Notes: generated from the letters alone by a model not told the origin. Shown: positions 45,212 to 53,598, counted from the first letter of the stretch. The stretch is DNA of 64,000 nt from Boseongicola aestuarii (GCF_900184815.1 NZ_FXXQ01000009.1:124001-188000), one strand, 5' to 3'. Numbers and translations are program-made.

Positions 45212-45909
45212 CGCCCGCGCCTGCGTTCAATTTCGGCGCCGACGATCATTGCAAGCGCGGCGGCGACCAGAAGGCCAGTGCCCGAGGGCAGGAAGGCCAG
45301 CAACAGCGCGGCAATGATCGAAGTCACGGCGGCCGCGAGGTGGGCCAGCGTTTTGACCATTGGCGCGACAAGGGCCAGAAACAGGATCGGCATAGCGAAG
45401 TCGATATCGATCCCGACGAGAATGCTTTTGCCGAAGATCGCTCCGAGAAAGGTTCCGAGGAACCAGAGCGGTGTCATCAGCGAGACGGTGCCAATGAAGA
45501 AGCGGACTTTTTCGCGGACGTTCAATGGCGGGTTTTGTTCGTAGCGTGCCATCGAGATGGCGTAGCTGGAGTCGTAATTGAGGTAGGCTACAAAAGCGCG
45601 GTGCCAGAAAGGTGCGCTGCCGAGATGCGGTTGCAGACTGGCCGAATACATCGCCATGCGCAGGTTCACGGCTAGGGCGGCGGCGACGACGCTCCAGACC
45701 GGGGCGTCCTCGATCATCAGTTGCAGCGCGGTGAATTGCGACGCGCCTGCGACCACAACAAGCGAGAAGCCAGACGCCTGTGCGATGCTCAGGCCGGCTT
45801 CGGTCGCCACGATGCCGAAGAAGACGGAAAACGGAAAACCCACCGCGATAAACGGCATACCGGCCCAGAAGCCAGCGACAAACGGGGATTTTGGTATGGT
45901 GGAGGGCAT
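45208..45909 (-). CDS. azlC: AzlC-type amino acid exporter subunit
   Basis: A 233-aa inner-membrane protein with about seven hydrophobic segments, starting GFWAGMPFIAVGFPFSVFFG, with the conserved FSLVVVAGASQFTALQLM near residue 50 and ALAVNLRMAMYSASLQPHL near residue 78. With AzlD it forms a likely valine/branched-chain amino acid exporter. It is divergent from fdhD, with 55 bp between starts. Confidence 0.9.
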   Translation of the reverse strand: MPSTIPKSPFVAGFWAGMPFIAVGFPFSVFFGIVATEAGLSIAQASGFSLVVVAGASQFTALQLMIEDAPVWSVVAAALAVNLRMAMYSASLQPHLGSAPFWHRAFVAYLNYDSSYAISMARYEQNPPLNVREKVRFFIGTVSLMTPLWFLGTFLGAIFGKSILVGIDIDFAMPILFLALVAPMVKTLAHLAAAVTSIIAALLLAFLPSGTGLLVAAALAMIVGAEIERRRGR

Positions 45910-45964
45910 AAAGGCGTCCTAGTCTTGTGCCGCGCATATCGCAGGACAAAGGCTGAGGCAAATC

Positions 45965-46843
45965 ATGCTTCGTGATGACATCGATGAATATCTGATTGCG
46001 CCAGATCCGGGGCGAGTTGGATTGACGCGCGCGTTGACGGGTGTCGATGAGACCGGGGCCGAGGTAGAGCTTGGCGTCGTGGAGGAGCGGCCTTTGACGA
46101 TTTTCCTCAATGGTCACGAGATTGTCACGGCGATGACGATCGGGGATTACCCTGAGTATCTGGCGTTGGGCTTTCTGCACAATCAGGGGATGTTGGCGGC
46201 GGGCGAGGCCGTGACGGGTGTGGATTTCGACGAGGAACTGGAAACGGTCGTGGTGCGCACCGATGGGCAGACGACCTATGAGGAAAAGCTGAAGAAGAAG
46301 ACGCGGACCAGCGGCTGTGCGGTTGGCACGGTGTTCGGCGACATGATGGAGGGGCTTGAGGGTTTGGAATTGCCTGCGGCTTTGGTGCGGACCTCGTGGC
46401 TTTATGCCTTGGCCGAGCGGATCAATCGCACGCCGTCCCTTTATCTTGAGGCGGGGGCTATTCATGGCACGGTCTTGTGTCAGCAGGATCGACCCTTGGT
46501 CTATATGGAGGACGTCGGGCGGCATAATGCGGTGGATAAGATTGCCGGGTGGATGGTGTCGGAAGGTGTCACGGGCGAGGATAAAATTCTGTACACGACG
46601 GGCCGTTTGACCTCGGAGATGGTGATCAAATGCGCGCATATGGGGATACCTGTTCTGGCGTCGCGGTCGGGGTTTACGGCCTGGGGCGTTGATATCGCAC
46701 GGCAGGTTGGTCTGACGCTGATTGGGCGGATGCGCGGGCGGCGGTTTCAGTGTTTGTCGGGCAATGAACGTCTGGTCCGGGATGCGGACCCCAAGGGCGG
46801 GGCCGGTGAGGACCGCAAGCTTCGCCGGAAGGGATCTTTGTGA
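45965..46843 (+). CDS. fdhD: Formate dehydrogenase accessory sulfurtransferase FdhD
   Basis: A 292-aa protein that transfers sulfur from IscS to the Mo/W cofactor of formate dehydrogenases. Seen: EERPLTIFLNGHEIVTAMTI, the catalytic loop TRTSGCAVGTVFGD near residues 114-127, GAIHGTVLC, and the highly conserved EDVGRHNAVDKIAGW near residue 182. The loop has a single Cys: the second Cys of the E. coli CxxC pair is Gly here. First gene of the molybdenum-cofactor operon. Confidence 0.94.
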   Translation: MLRDDIDEYLIAPDPGRVGLTRALTGVDETGAEVELGVVEERPLTIFLNGHEIVTAMTIGDYPEYLALGFLHNQGMLAAGEAVTGVDFDEELETVVVRTDGQTTYEEKLKKKTRTSGCAVGTVFGDMMEGLEGLELPAALVRTSWLYALAERINRTPSLYLEAGAIHGTVLCQQDRPLVYMEDVGRHNAVDKIAGWMVSEGVTGEDKILYTTGRLTSEMVIKCAHMGIPVLASRSGFTAWGVDIARQVGLTLIGRMRGRRFQCLSGNERLVRDADPKGGAGEDRKLRRKGSL

Positions 46844-47370
46844 GCGATCATTTTCGATTTGAGGTCGACGGCGCCGGCGAAGCGCGGGCTGAAATTGCGA
46901 CGATGATCGCGACGGGACACGCGGATCGCTGGCAGGTGCAGTATGCGCGTTGGCGGGTGATGATGGCGATGATCGGGGCGGGGATGCTGACGCTGATCGT
47001 AGTCATGGTTTTGGCGCGTCTGATCACGGGTGGGCAGCCGTCTTTGTTGCTTGGATTTGGCGCAGCGATGATCGGGGCAGGTGCCTGGAATATGCTGGCG
47101 CGGCGGTCGGTGGCGCGGCTGGTGGGCGGCTTGTCCGATCCGTCGCCGGTGATGGACGGGCCGCAGGTCTGGACGTTTGATGCGGACGGTGTGCGGATCG
47201 TGTCCGATGTTGTGGACAGCCGTTTTACCTGGCGCGCGTTTGATCGGGTGTTGGAGGGGCAAACGGCCTTGGGGTTGGCCTCGGGGGCGGTCTATTTCGC
47301 GATGCCTTTGGAGAATGCTGAAGTGCGGTCCGATCTGTTGGAGAGGATTGAAGCGTGGATGCTGGCGTGA
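46840..47370 (+). CDS. YcxB-like membrane protein 1
   Basis: A 176-aa protein with two hydrophobic segments near residues 42-62 (MMAMIGAGMLTLIVVMVLAR) and 66-84 (PSLLLGFGAAMIGAGAWNML). A C-terminal soluble domain follows (VWTFDADGVRIVSDVVDSRF, then TWRAFDRVLEGQTALGLASG) that resembles the YcxB domain, a PH-like fold. It starts with GTG overlapping the fdhD stop. Function unknown; its position inside a Mo-cofactor operon is unexplained. Confidence 0.7.
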   Translation: MSDHFRFEVDGAGEARAEIATMIATGHADRWQVQYARWRVMMAMIGAGMLTLIVVMVLARLITGGQPSLLLGFGAAMIGAGAWNMLARRSVARLVGGLSDPSPVMDGPQVWTFDADGVRIVSDVVDSRFTWRAFDRVLEGQTALGLASGAVYFAMPLENAEVRSDLLERIEAWMLA

Positions 47371-47891
47371 CGCGAGATGTGATCGAGCTTCGGTATCGGT
47401 TTGATACCGGGCTGTTGCCCGCCGCCATGTCCGGCTGGTGGAGGAGTGCGGTGCCTCCGCAGAAGTTCGTGCATCGCGCTGCGTTCTGGGCGGTGGTCTG
47501 GCTGGGGCTATTGGTGCTGGCGGGGGCAATCGGGCAGGCGGGCTTGTCGCCGACGTTTGTCGTTGCGGGTATCCTTGGGGCTGGCGTGATGGTGGCGGCG
47601 TTCGCCTATTTGCAGCGCACGCGAATGCGGCAGTTTTACCGGATCGTTGGTGCGCATTGGGACCGGACCGGCGAGATTTCAGTGCGGTTTGATGCGCTAG
47701 GGGTCAAGATGCGCGATGAGGTGTCGGAGCGGCGATACAGTTGGGCGGCGATTGATGCAGTCCAGAAGGCGAAGGGCGCGACGGTGTTGCGCACCGGTAT
47801 GTCGATGATTGCTATTCCCGACACGGCGATGCCGGAGGGTCTTGGTGCGAGCGAGTTTCGGGCGCGGTTGAATGGATGGAGAGGCGCGTGA
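47355..47891 (+). CDS. YcxB-like membrane protein 2
   Basis: A 178-aa protein with two hydrophobic segments near residues 44-60 and 64-84, then EISVRFDALGVKMRDEVSER followed by YSWAAIDAV, matching the C-terminal domain of the preceding protein. The two are tandem relatives. A GAGAGG stands 8 bp before the GTG at 47355; the GTG at 47367 (GTGA overlap) is an alternative. Function unknown. Confidence 0.7.
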   Translation: MDAGVTRDVIELRYRFDTGLLPAAMSGWWRSAVPPQKFVHRAAFWAVVWLGLLVLAGAIGQAGLSPTFVVAGILGAGVMVAAFAYLQRTRMRQFYRIVGAHWDRTGEISVRFDALGVKMRDEVSERRYSWAAIDAVQKAKGATVLRTGMSMIAIPDTAMPEGLGASEFRARLNGWRGA

Positions 47892-48484
47892 AGCAACCTT
47901 ATGGCGTGATCCTTGCCGGAGGGCAGGCAACCCGGATGGGCGGCGGCGACAAGGGGTTGTTGAAGCTTCATGGCGTGACGCTTTTGGGGCGGGTGATTGA
48001 GCGGCTGGAGCCTCAGGTGGCGGGGCTTTGCCTGAACGCCAATGGTGATGCGGCTCGGTTTGCGGCGTTTGGTTTGCCGGTTGTGGCGGACGAGGTTGAC
48101 GGTTTTGCGGGGCCGTTGGCGGGGGTTCTTGCCGGGATGGATTGGGCGGCCTCCAAAGGGGGCGAGCATATCGTGACGGCAGCCGCAGACACGCCGTTCT
48201 TCCCCGGCGATCTTGTGCCGCAGCTTCAGATGGCGGCCGAGGCTCAGGGCAAACCGATTGCTTTGGCGCGCACCGATAATGGGCGACATCCGACGTTTGG
48301 GCTGTGGCCTGTTGTCTTGCGCGATGATCTGCGCTCCGCCTTGCGTGATGGGGTGCGCAAGGTGGTGCAATGGACCGACAGCCACGGCACAGCGATGGCA
48401 GATTTTCCGACGGCGCGTTTCGATCCTTTCTTTAATGTGAATACGCCCGAGGATTTGGCGCGCGCCGAGGGGTATGCATCATGA
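47888..48484 (+). CDS. mobA: Molybdenum cofactor guanylyltransferase MobA
   Basis: A 198-aa enzyme joining GMP to Mo-molybdopterin to give MGD, used by DMSO-reductase-family enzymes such as formate dehydrogenase. The nucleotide-binding loop is VILAGGQATRMGGGDKGLLK at the N-terminus, with VTAAADTPFFPGDLV (metal-binding Asp) near residue 98 and FFNVNTPEDLARAEG at the C-terminus. It starts with GTGA overlapping the upstream stop, with GGAGAGG just before. Confidence 0.94.
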   Translation: MKQPYGVILAGGQATRMGGGDKGLLKLHGVTLLGRVIERLEPQVAGLCLNANGDAARFAAFGLPVVADEVDGFAGPLAGVLAGMDWAASKGGEHIVTAAADTPFFPGDLVPQLQMAAEAQGKPIALARTDNGRHPTFGLWPVVLRDDLRSALRDGVRKVVQWTDSHGTAMADFPTARFDPFFNVNTPEDLARAEGYAS

Positions 48485-48975
48485 AGGTCTGGGGCGTCGT
48501 AGGCTGGAAGAATTCGGGTAAGACCGGGCTGATGGAGCGTCTGGTGAGCGAATTCGTGCGCCGCGGCATCAGAGTTTCGACGGTAAAGCACGCGCATCAT
48601 GCTTTTGATGTGGACCAGCCGGGCAGGGATTCGCATCGCCACAGGCAGGCCGGAGCGAGTGAGGTTTTGCTAAGCTCCCGGCAGCGCTGGGCGTTGATGG
48701 CGGAACTGCGCGGGGCGGATGAGCCCGATCTGGATGCATTGTTGTCGAAGCTGTCGCCGGTCGATCTGGTGCTGGTCGAGGGGTTCAAGTCAGCGGCGCA
48801 TCCAAAGATAGAAGCGCACCGCGCCGAGACGGGGACCAGTTTGCTGGCGCCTGAGATGCCGGGCGTGATGGCGATTGCCTCGGACTGTGGCGCCGGGTTT
48901 GGCGATTTGCCGCGCTTCGATCTGGACGATACGGGCGCGATTGCGGATTTCATCGTGGCGGAGTTGGGGCTGTGA
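48481..48975 (+). CDS. mobB: Molybdopterin-guanine dinucleotide biosynthesis adaptor MobB
   Basis: A 164-aa GTP-binding protein. The P-loop is VVGWKNSGKTGLMERLVSEF near residue 6; STVKHAHHAFDVDQPGRDSH and LVLVEGFKSAAHPKIEAHR are the conserved MobB segments. It is thought to help MobA; it is not essential in E. coli. It overlaps mobA and the following gene by 4 bp each. Confidence 0.94.
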   Translation: MKVWGVVGWKNSGKTGLMERLVSEFVRRGIRVSTVKHAHHAFDVDQPGRDSHRHRQAGASEVLLSSRQRWALMAELRGADEPDLDALLSKLSPVDLVLVEGFKSAAHPKIEAHRAETGTSLLAPEMPGVMAIASDCGAGFGDLPRFDLDDTGAIADFIVAELGL

Positions 48976-51077
48976 CGGTCTGGGACAGTTTTGTCGTCGT
49001 GGATTGGTCGGGCGGCAACGACACCGGGGCGAAGCCGCGCAAGGATGCGATCTGGGCGGGGGCAGTTTTGGGCGGAGTGGAGCAGGAGCCGGTGTATCTG
49101 CGCAACCGCGAGGTCGCTTACGCATGGCTTTGTGATCTGATCCGCGCAGAGCGCGCCTTGGGGCGCCGTGTGATGATCGGTTTTGATTTCCCGTTTGGCT
49201 ATCCGATGGGTTTTGCCGGCGCGCTGGTCGGGCGCGCGGATCCGCTGGCGCTTTGGGATTGGTTCGCCGCGCATCTGACGGACTCGCCAGACGGCAACAA
49301 CCGGTTTGAGCTTGCTGGTCAGATCAACGCGATGTGGCCGGGTGTCGGGCCGTTCTGGTTCAACCCAACGCAAGCCGATATCGCGCATTTGCCACGCAAG
49401 GGGCGCGAGCGGACACGGGATCATGGTCTGAAAGATCGCCGCCGGGTCGAGGCTCATGCCAAGGGCAGTTTGACCTGTTGGCAGATGGGCGGCGCTGGTG
49501 CGGTTGGCGGGCAGGTCATGACCGGAATGGCGTTCCTGTCCAGACTGCGCGCGGCGTTCCGCGACGAATTACGGGTTTGGCCTTTTCAATCGCTGGCAAA
49601 GCCGGTGGCGCTGGTCGAGGTCTGGCCGTCGCTTCTTGCGGCTGAGGTGGCCGCGCAGGATGACGCGATCAAGGATCGTGCTCAGGTGCGGCTTCTGGCG
49701 CGTGCGCTGTCGCGATTGGCCGGGGATGACCTCGGGCGCATGTTGAGCGTTGATGAACCCGAGGAGGGTTGGATTTTGGGGGTTGGTCACGAGCAAGCTT
49801 TGGCGGACGCGCTGACCGGCGGGTTGCAGCCACCTCGGTTGAAGAACGATTGTTTCGCCTTGCCGCCCGGCGTGGATTGGACTCCGGTGGACGAGGCGCT
49901 GTCGCGGCTTCGCGCGAACTTGCGCCCCATTGCGCGTATAGAGACGGTCATGTGCAGTGATGCGTTGGGCAGAGTGCTGGCGGTGGATGCGAAAGCACAG
50001 CGCGCAAACCCGCCTGGCGCCAATTCCGCTGTTGATGGCTATGGGTTTGCCCAAAGTGCGACCGGGTCCGGCGATCAGCTTTTGCCGTTGATCAAGGAAC
50101 GTGCCGCGGCGGGAGCGGCCTTTGAAGGTGAGGTGCCGCATGGGTCTGCGATCCGTATTCTGACGGGCGCGCTTTTGCCGAAAGGCGTGGATACGGTCGT
50201 CCTTGAAGAAGACACGACAAGCAATGGTTTCGAGATCGCATTCGAGGGCCCGATCAAGCCGGGTGCCAATACGCGAAAGGCGGGCGAGGACGTCGAAGCG
50301 GCGGCTGTTGCGGTGCGGGCCGGCACGCGCCTTGGGCCGTCGCAACTGGCGCTTCTGGCGGCGACCGGGGTGCGCGAGGTGGCGACTTTTACGCCTCTTC
50401 GGGTGGGTGTCCTGTCCACGGGCGATGAAATCGTCGCCCCGGGATCGACGCCCGATCCCGCCCGGACCTATGACGCAAACCGTCCGATGCTGCTGGCACT
50501 TTTGGACGACTGGCGCATGGAGGCTGTCGACTTGGGCCACGTGGGCGATGACCGCGCAAAACTGACTGCACTTCTCGACGCGGCGGCGCAAAAGGTGGAC
50601 GTGATCCTGACCTCGGGCGGCGCATCGGCGGGGGACGAAGACCACGTCTCGGCCGCACTGGGTGAGGCAGGCGTGCGCCATGACTGGAGGATCGCGCTGA
50701 AACCGGGACGACCGCTGGCGCTTGGAATGTGGCAGAGTACGCCAGTTTTCGCGCTGCCCGGAAATCCGGTCGCCGCCCTTGTCTGCACGCTGATTTTCGC
50801 TCGCCCCGCCCTTGCACTGATGGGCGGCGAAAGCTGGAGCGAACCTCAGGGCTTCATGGTCGCAGCGGCCTTCTCAAAGACCAAGAAACCCGGCCGTCGT
50901 GAATACATGCGCGCCCGTATGACCGACGGAGCGGTCGATGTGTTTCATTCCGAAGGGTCGGGCCGCATCTCGGGGCTGGCTTGGGCCGAAGGTCTTGTCG
51001 AACTCGGCGACGGGGCGCAAATCATTAGGCCCGGCGATCTCGTTCGGTATATCCCCTACGAAAGCTTCCGTGCCTGA
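48972..51077 (+). CDS. moeA: Fusion of a DUF429-like domain with molybdopterin molybdotransferase MoeA
   Basis: A 701-aa protein with two parts. Residues 1-300 begin FVVVDWSGGNDTGAKPRKDA, then VMIGFDFPFGYPMGFAGALV and later EVWPSLLA. This is an acidic, RNase H-like pattern close to DUF429. From about residue 300 (DCFALPPGVDWTPVDEAL) it is a full MoeA: PGANSAVDGYGFA, GSAIRILTGALLPKGVDTVV, VGVLSTGDEIVAPGS, LTSGGASAGDEDHV and the final GRREYMRARM. MoeA inserts molybdate into adenylylated molybdopterin. The frame is intact across the junction with no stop or frameshift, so the fusion looks real. Last gene of the Mo operon. Confidence 0.88.
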   Translation: MTVWDSFVVVDWSGGNDTGAKPRKDAIWAGAVLGGVEQEPVYLRNREVAYAWLCDLIRAERALGRRVMIGFDFPFGYPMGFAGALVGRADPLALWDWFAAHLTDSPDGNNRFELAGQINAMWPGVGPFWFNPTQADIAHLPRKGRERTRDHGLKDRRRVEAHAKGSLTCWQMGGAGAVGGQVMTGMAFLSRLRAAFRDELRVWPFQSLAKPVALVEVWPSLLAAEVAAQDDAIKDRAQVRLLARALSRLAGDDLGRMLSVDEPEEGWILGVGHEQALADALTGGLQPPRLKNDCFALPPGVDWTPVDEALSRLRANLRPIARIETVMCSDALGRVLAVDAKAQRANPPGANSAVDGYGFAQSATGSGDQLLPLIKERAAAGAAFEGEVPHGSAIRILTGALLPKGVDTVVLEEDTTSNGFEIAFEGPIKPGANTRKAGEDVEAAAVAVRAGTRLGPSQLALLAATGVREVATFTPLRVGVLSTGDEIVAPGSTPDPARTYDANRPMLLALLDDWRMEAVDLGHVGDDRAKLTALLDAAAQKVDVILTSGGASAGDEDHVSAALGEAGVRHDWRIALKPGRPLALGMWQSTPVFALPGNPVAALVCTLIFARPALALMGGESWSEPQGFMVAAAFSKTKKPGRREYMRARMTDGAVDVFHSEGSGRISGLAWAEGLVELGDGAQIIRPGDLVRYIPYESFRA

Positions 51078-51102
51078 GCTTTCTTTTTGGCAAAAATATC
51101 CA
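51078..51102 (+). repeat. Stop-codon-adjacent repeat, copy C
   Basis: Directly after the moeA TGA: GCTTTCTTTTTGG, then CAAAAATATCC. It is the closest match to the rimO copy. No G-rich tail is attached. Confidence 0.65.
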
Positions 51103-51209
51103 GAATCACGCCCCGACATGCGCGCGCAGCGCTGCAAGGAAGCCGCTCCGGGGCGATAGAGACCACCCGCCGCGAAGCGGCCCATCAAAAGAATGCAAAA
51201 GCGCTCAGA

Positions 51210-51584
51210 TCAATCCTCGACAGGACCGCCCGCGGCTTTCCAACCGGAAAATCCGCCAACGTTCGAAATGTTTGTATAGCCCATGTCCTTCAGGGTTTTG
51301 CCAGCCAGCGCCGCCTGTCCGCCCGCGCCGCAGATCAACACGATTTCGGCGTCTTTGCTCAGCGCCGGATCGAACAGGGCATGGCCGTCGTCCGCGCGAA
51401 ATTCCATCATGCCGCGCGGGATGCGCAATGCCCCCGCGATCGTCCCCGATGAGGCGATCTCGGTTCCGTCCCGCACGTCGATGAACGTCGTCTTGCCAGC
51501 AGCGTGTCTGGCAATGCCTTCTTCAGCCGTGATCTTCGGGACGACGGCATTGGCCTCTTCGAGATAATGGTTGGCGGTTTTCAT
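51210..51584 (-). CDS. Rhodanese-like domain protein
   Basis: A 124-aa single-domain rhodanese. TTFIDVRDGTEIASSGTIAG is the conserved entry. The active-site Cys is in VLICGAGGQAALAGKTLKDM near residue 90, followed by the last helix and GGFSGWKAAGGP. The loop CGAGGQA differs from the classical CxxGxR, so donor specificity is unclear. The ATG at 51584 has an AAAGGAGA site; the upstream start would include it. Convergent with moeA. Confidence 0.88.
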   Translation of the reverse strand: MKTANHYLEEANAVVPKITAEEGIARHAAGKTTFIDVRDGTEIASSGTIAGALRIPRGMMEFRADDGHALFDPALSKDAEIVLICGAGGQAALAGKTLKDMGYTNISNVGGFSGWKAAGGPVED

Positions 51585-51643
51585 AGGTTTCTCCTTTTGC
51601 TTCACGGCCAGATAGTGCTTTGTTCAGGTGACACAACGCAAGA

Positions 51644-52501
51644 ATGGATCAGTGTTTGAAAAATAAGATCGATACGCGCGCCATCGGGTTGGACATCAGT
51701 TTGTCGCTGGCACGATGGCTGACGGGAAGCGAGCATCTTCACTATGGACTATGGGCCGAGCTTGAGCCCTGCGCCGCCAATCTGGGTGCTGCGCAAGAAG
51801 CCTATACCACACATCTGCTGGGTCAGTTGCCCAAAGGCAAATTGCGTATTCTGGACATCGGCGGCGGTGCCGGAGAAACCGCCGCAAGGTTGGGCCAACT
51901 CGGGCACGAGGTCGACATCATCATTCCCTCGTCGCGACTGGCTGCGCGGTGCCGTGAAAATGCGCCGCAGGCCAAAGTGCACGAGATGCGCTTTGAAGAC
52001 TACAGTGGTGAAGGTCCATTCGATCTCTGCCTGTTTTCCGAAAGCTTTCAATATATCCCGCTCGCGCAGGGCTTGTCGCGCTGCGTCGAAATGCTCGCTC
52101 CGGGTGGTCACATCATCGTGGCGGATTGTTTTCGGTCGGGGGATCGGCCGAGCGAGGCACGTGCCGTGGGCGGCGGCCATGAGATCACGCGCTTCTGGGC
52201 ACAGGTCGAAAGCCTGCCGCTCGACGTTCTTCTGCGCGAGGATCTGACAGATCAGGTGGCACCCTCCATTGACATTGAGTCCGGCTTCCTAAGGATTTTC
52301 GGCGAAGCGCTCGTCCGCATCGACGAGGAACTTGCCTTGAAGAAACCCCTGATCCGCCGCGTGCTGGAGACGCTTTGGCGTGTGTCCGTCAACCGCCGCA
52401 GACGCGAGAGCATTCAGCGGCGCCTTATGGCGGAAGGGCGCAGCAGCGAGGTCTTTCGGGCCTGCAACCGATACCTTCTGGTCAAAATGCAAAAGACCTG
52501 A
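51644..52501 (+). CDS. Class I SAM-dependent methyltransferase
   Basis: A 285-aa protein. Motif I is LRILDIGGGAGETAARLGQL near residue 70, with the acidic motif II residue in HEVDIIIPSS, FDLCLFSESFQYIP as motif IV, and LAPGGHIIVADCFRSGD as motif V. The C-terminal third is helical and basic (ESIQRRLMAEGR). The layout resembles small-molecule (ubiquinone-, lipid- or natural-product-type) methyltransferases; the substrate is unknown. Monocistronic, upstream of the rplJ region. Confidence 0.85.
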   Translation: MDQCLKNKIDTRAIGLDISLSLARWLTGSEHLHYGLWAELEPCAANLGAAQEAYTTHLLGQLPKGKLRILDIGGGAGETAARLGQLGHEVDIIIPSSRLAARCRENAPQAKVHEMRFEDYSGEGPFDLCLFSESFQYIPLAQGLSRCVEMLAPGGHIIVADCFRSGDRPSEARAVGGGHEITRFWAQVESLPLDVLLREDLTDQVAPSIDIESGFLRIFGEALVRIDEELALKKPLIRRVLETLWRVSVNRRRRESIQRRLMAEGRSSEVFRACNRYLLVKMQKT

Positions 52502-52554
52502 CCAAGGCTCTCTCGGGCCTGCTCCGGAGCGGAAATCACGGCACCAATATCCAC

Positions 52555-52640
52555 GACTTTCTTTTTGGCAAAATATCCTCGGGGGAGTTTGAGGGGGCAG
52601 AAAGCCCCCTCATCGCCGCGGCGCCCGAAGGGCGGCGCAA
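52555..52640 (+). repeat. Stop-codon-adjacent repeat, copy B, with G-rich tail
   Basis: CTTTCTTTTTGG, then CAAAATATCCTCGGGGGAG, then hairpin GGGGGCAGAAAGCCCCC and a GC-rich second hairpin (GCCGCGGCGCCC near 52615). It is the fullest copy in the window and shares its tail with copy A after argD. It lies 54 bp after the methyltransferase stop. Confidence 0.65.
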
Positions 52641-52763
52641 TCGACATTCAGGCACTCCATCTGATCTGTTCTGGCCGCTTTCGTCGGCGGGGTAAGCGGT
52701 GCCCAGCAGATATCGGCGACATCGCTTCTGGTATGATTTCGGCACGGCAATCGGATTTACCCC

Positions 52764-52792
52764 TTCACAAGCCACAAGAATCCCTCTAGAGA
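52764..52792 (+). promoter_or_regulatory. Probable promoter of the rplJL operon
   Basis: TTCACA at 52764-52769 and TAGAGA at 52787-52792, spaced 17 bp. It places a start near 52799, just before the L10 leader. Both boxes deviate from consensus at one or two bases, so it is probable only. Confidence 0.45.
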
Positions 52793-52799
52793 CCGCGCG

Positions 52800-53013
52800 T
52801 CCGGTGGGCTTGCGTTGCAGGCCTTTCGTGCATTCGTCCGAGACGGTGGGTGAGCGCATGCTCATAATTCCTGCCTGAGACGGGAACCGAGATACCGTTT
52901 TCAGATGTCATCTGAAGCGCGATTTTGAAGGACCCGTAAGGACCCGTGGGGGTGGCATGAGTTGCTCCCCGTGTTGAGCCGGAGGGTCAAACCTCCTAAA
53001 TTGGAGTGAAACT
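52800..53013 (+). promoter_or_regulatory. Ribosomal protein L10 leader (autoregulatory 5' UTR)
   Basis: A 5' UTR of about 210 nt with the conserved kink-turn region (CTGAGACGGGAACCGAGATA near 52876-52895, preceded by GGTGGGTGAGC). In bacteria the L10(L12)4 complex binds this structure and represses rplJ-rplL translation. A later stem GGAGGGTCAAACCTCC at 52981-52995 may mask or present the ribosome-binding site. Confidence 0.75.
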
Positions 53014-53532
53014 GTGGATAGAGCCCAGAAAGAGAAAGTGGTCGAGGAACTCGGCCAAATCTTTGAAAGCTCTGGCGTTGTAGTGGTTGCCCACTACGCG
53101 GGTATCACGGTTGCCGAGATGCAGGACCTTCGTTCGCGTATGCGTGCAGAAGAAGGTTCCATTCGCGTCGCCAAGAACAGGCTCGCCAAAATCGCCCTTC
53201 AGGGAACCCCAAGCGAAGCGCTTGGCGATCTTCTGACGGGAATGACCGTAATGGCCTATTCCGAAGACCCAACGGCTGCTGCCCGGGTTATGGAAGCGTA
53301 TGCCAAGGACAACAAGAAATTGGAAATCCTTGGTGGTACGATGGCTGGCACGGCTCTTGACGCCGCCGGTGTCAAAGCTGTTGCAGATATGCCGTCGCGT
53401 GAGGAGCTTATCGCTTCGATCGTTGGTTGCATTGGCGCACCTGCTTCGAACATCGCTGGCGCGATTGGCGCACCTGCTTCGAACATCGCGAGCATTCTCT
53501 CAACCATCGAGGAGCGCGCCGAAGCGGCGTAA
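53014..53532 (+). CDS. rplJ: 50S ribosomal protein L10
   Basis: A 172-aa protein that forms the base of the ribosomal stalk and binds L7/L12 dimers through its C-terminal helix. It has GTG start and the conserved opening [20 protein letters not shown], then [13 protein letters not shown] and [11 protein letters not shown]. Near the end an 11-residue unit [11 protein letters not shown] occurs twice, before the L7/L12-binding helix. Translationally coupled to rplL, 66 bp downstream. Confidence 0.98.
   Translation: MDRAQKEKVVEELGQIFESSGVVVVAHYAGITVAEMQDLRSRMRAEEGSIRVAKNRLAKIALQGTPSEALGDLLTGMTVMAYSEDPTAAARVMEAYAKDNKKLEILGGTMAGTALDAAGVKAVADMPSREELIASIVGCIGAPASNIAGAIGAPASNIASILSTIEERAEAA
53431..53489 (+). 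repeat. 33-bp period tandem repeat inside rplJ
   Basis: A 26-bp block beginning ATTGGCGCACCTGC recurs exactly, starting at 53431 and 53464. It encodes two copies of IGAPASNIA. The reading frame is kept. The DNA identity suggests recent duplication or gene conversion. Confidence 0.85.
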
Positions 53533-53598
53533 TCTTCGTGCCCGCGTGGGGTGAAATCTGCGCGTTGGAACACATCTTAGGAAACGGAAAGCATTAAA

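Noticed and set aside
45227-46639. 470-codon minus-strand frame across azlC and fdhD
   Set aside because: It overlaps two certain genes and is His/Arg/Pro-rich without domain pattern.
52536-52865. 109-aa minus-strand frame upstream of rplJ
   Set aside because: It runs through the repeat copy B and the L10 leader and has no protein-like pattern.
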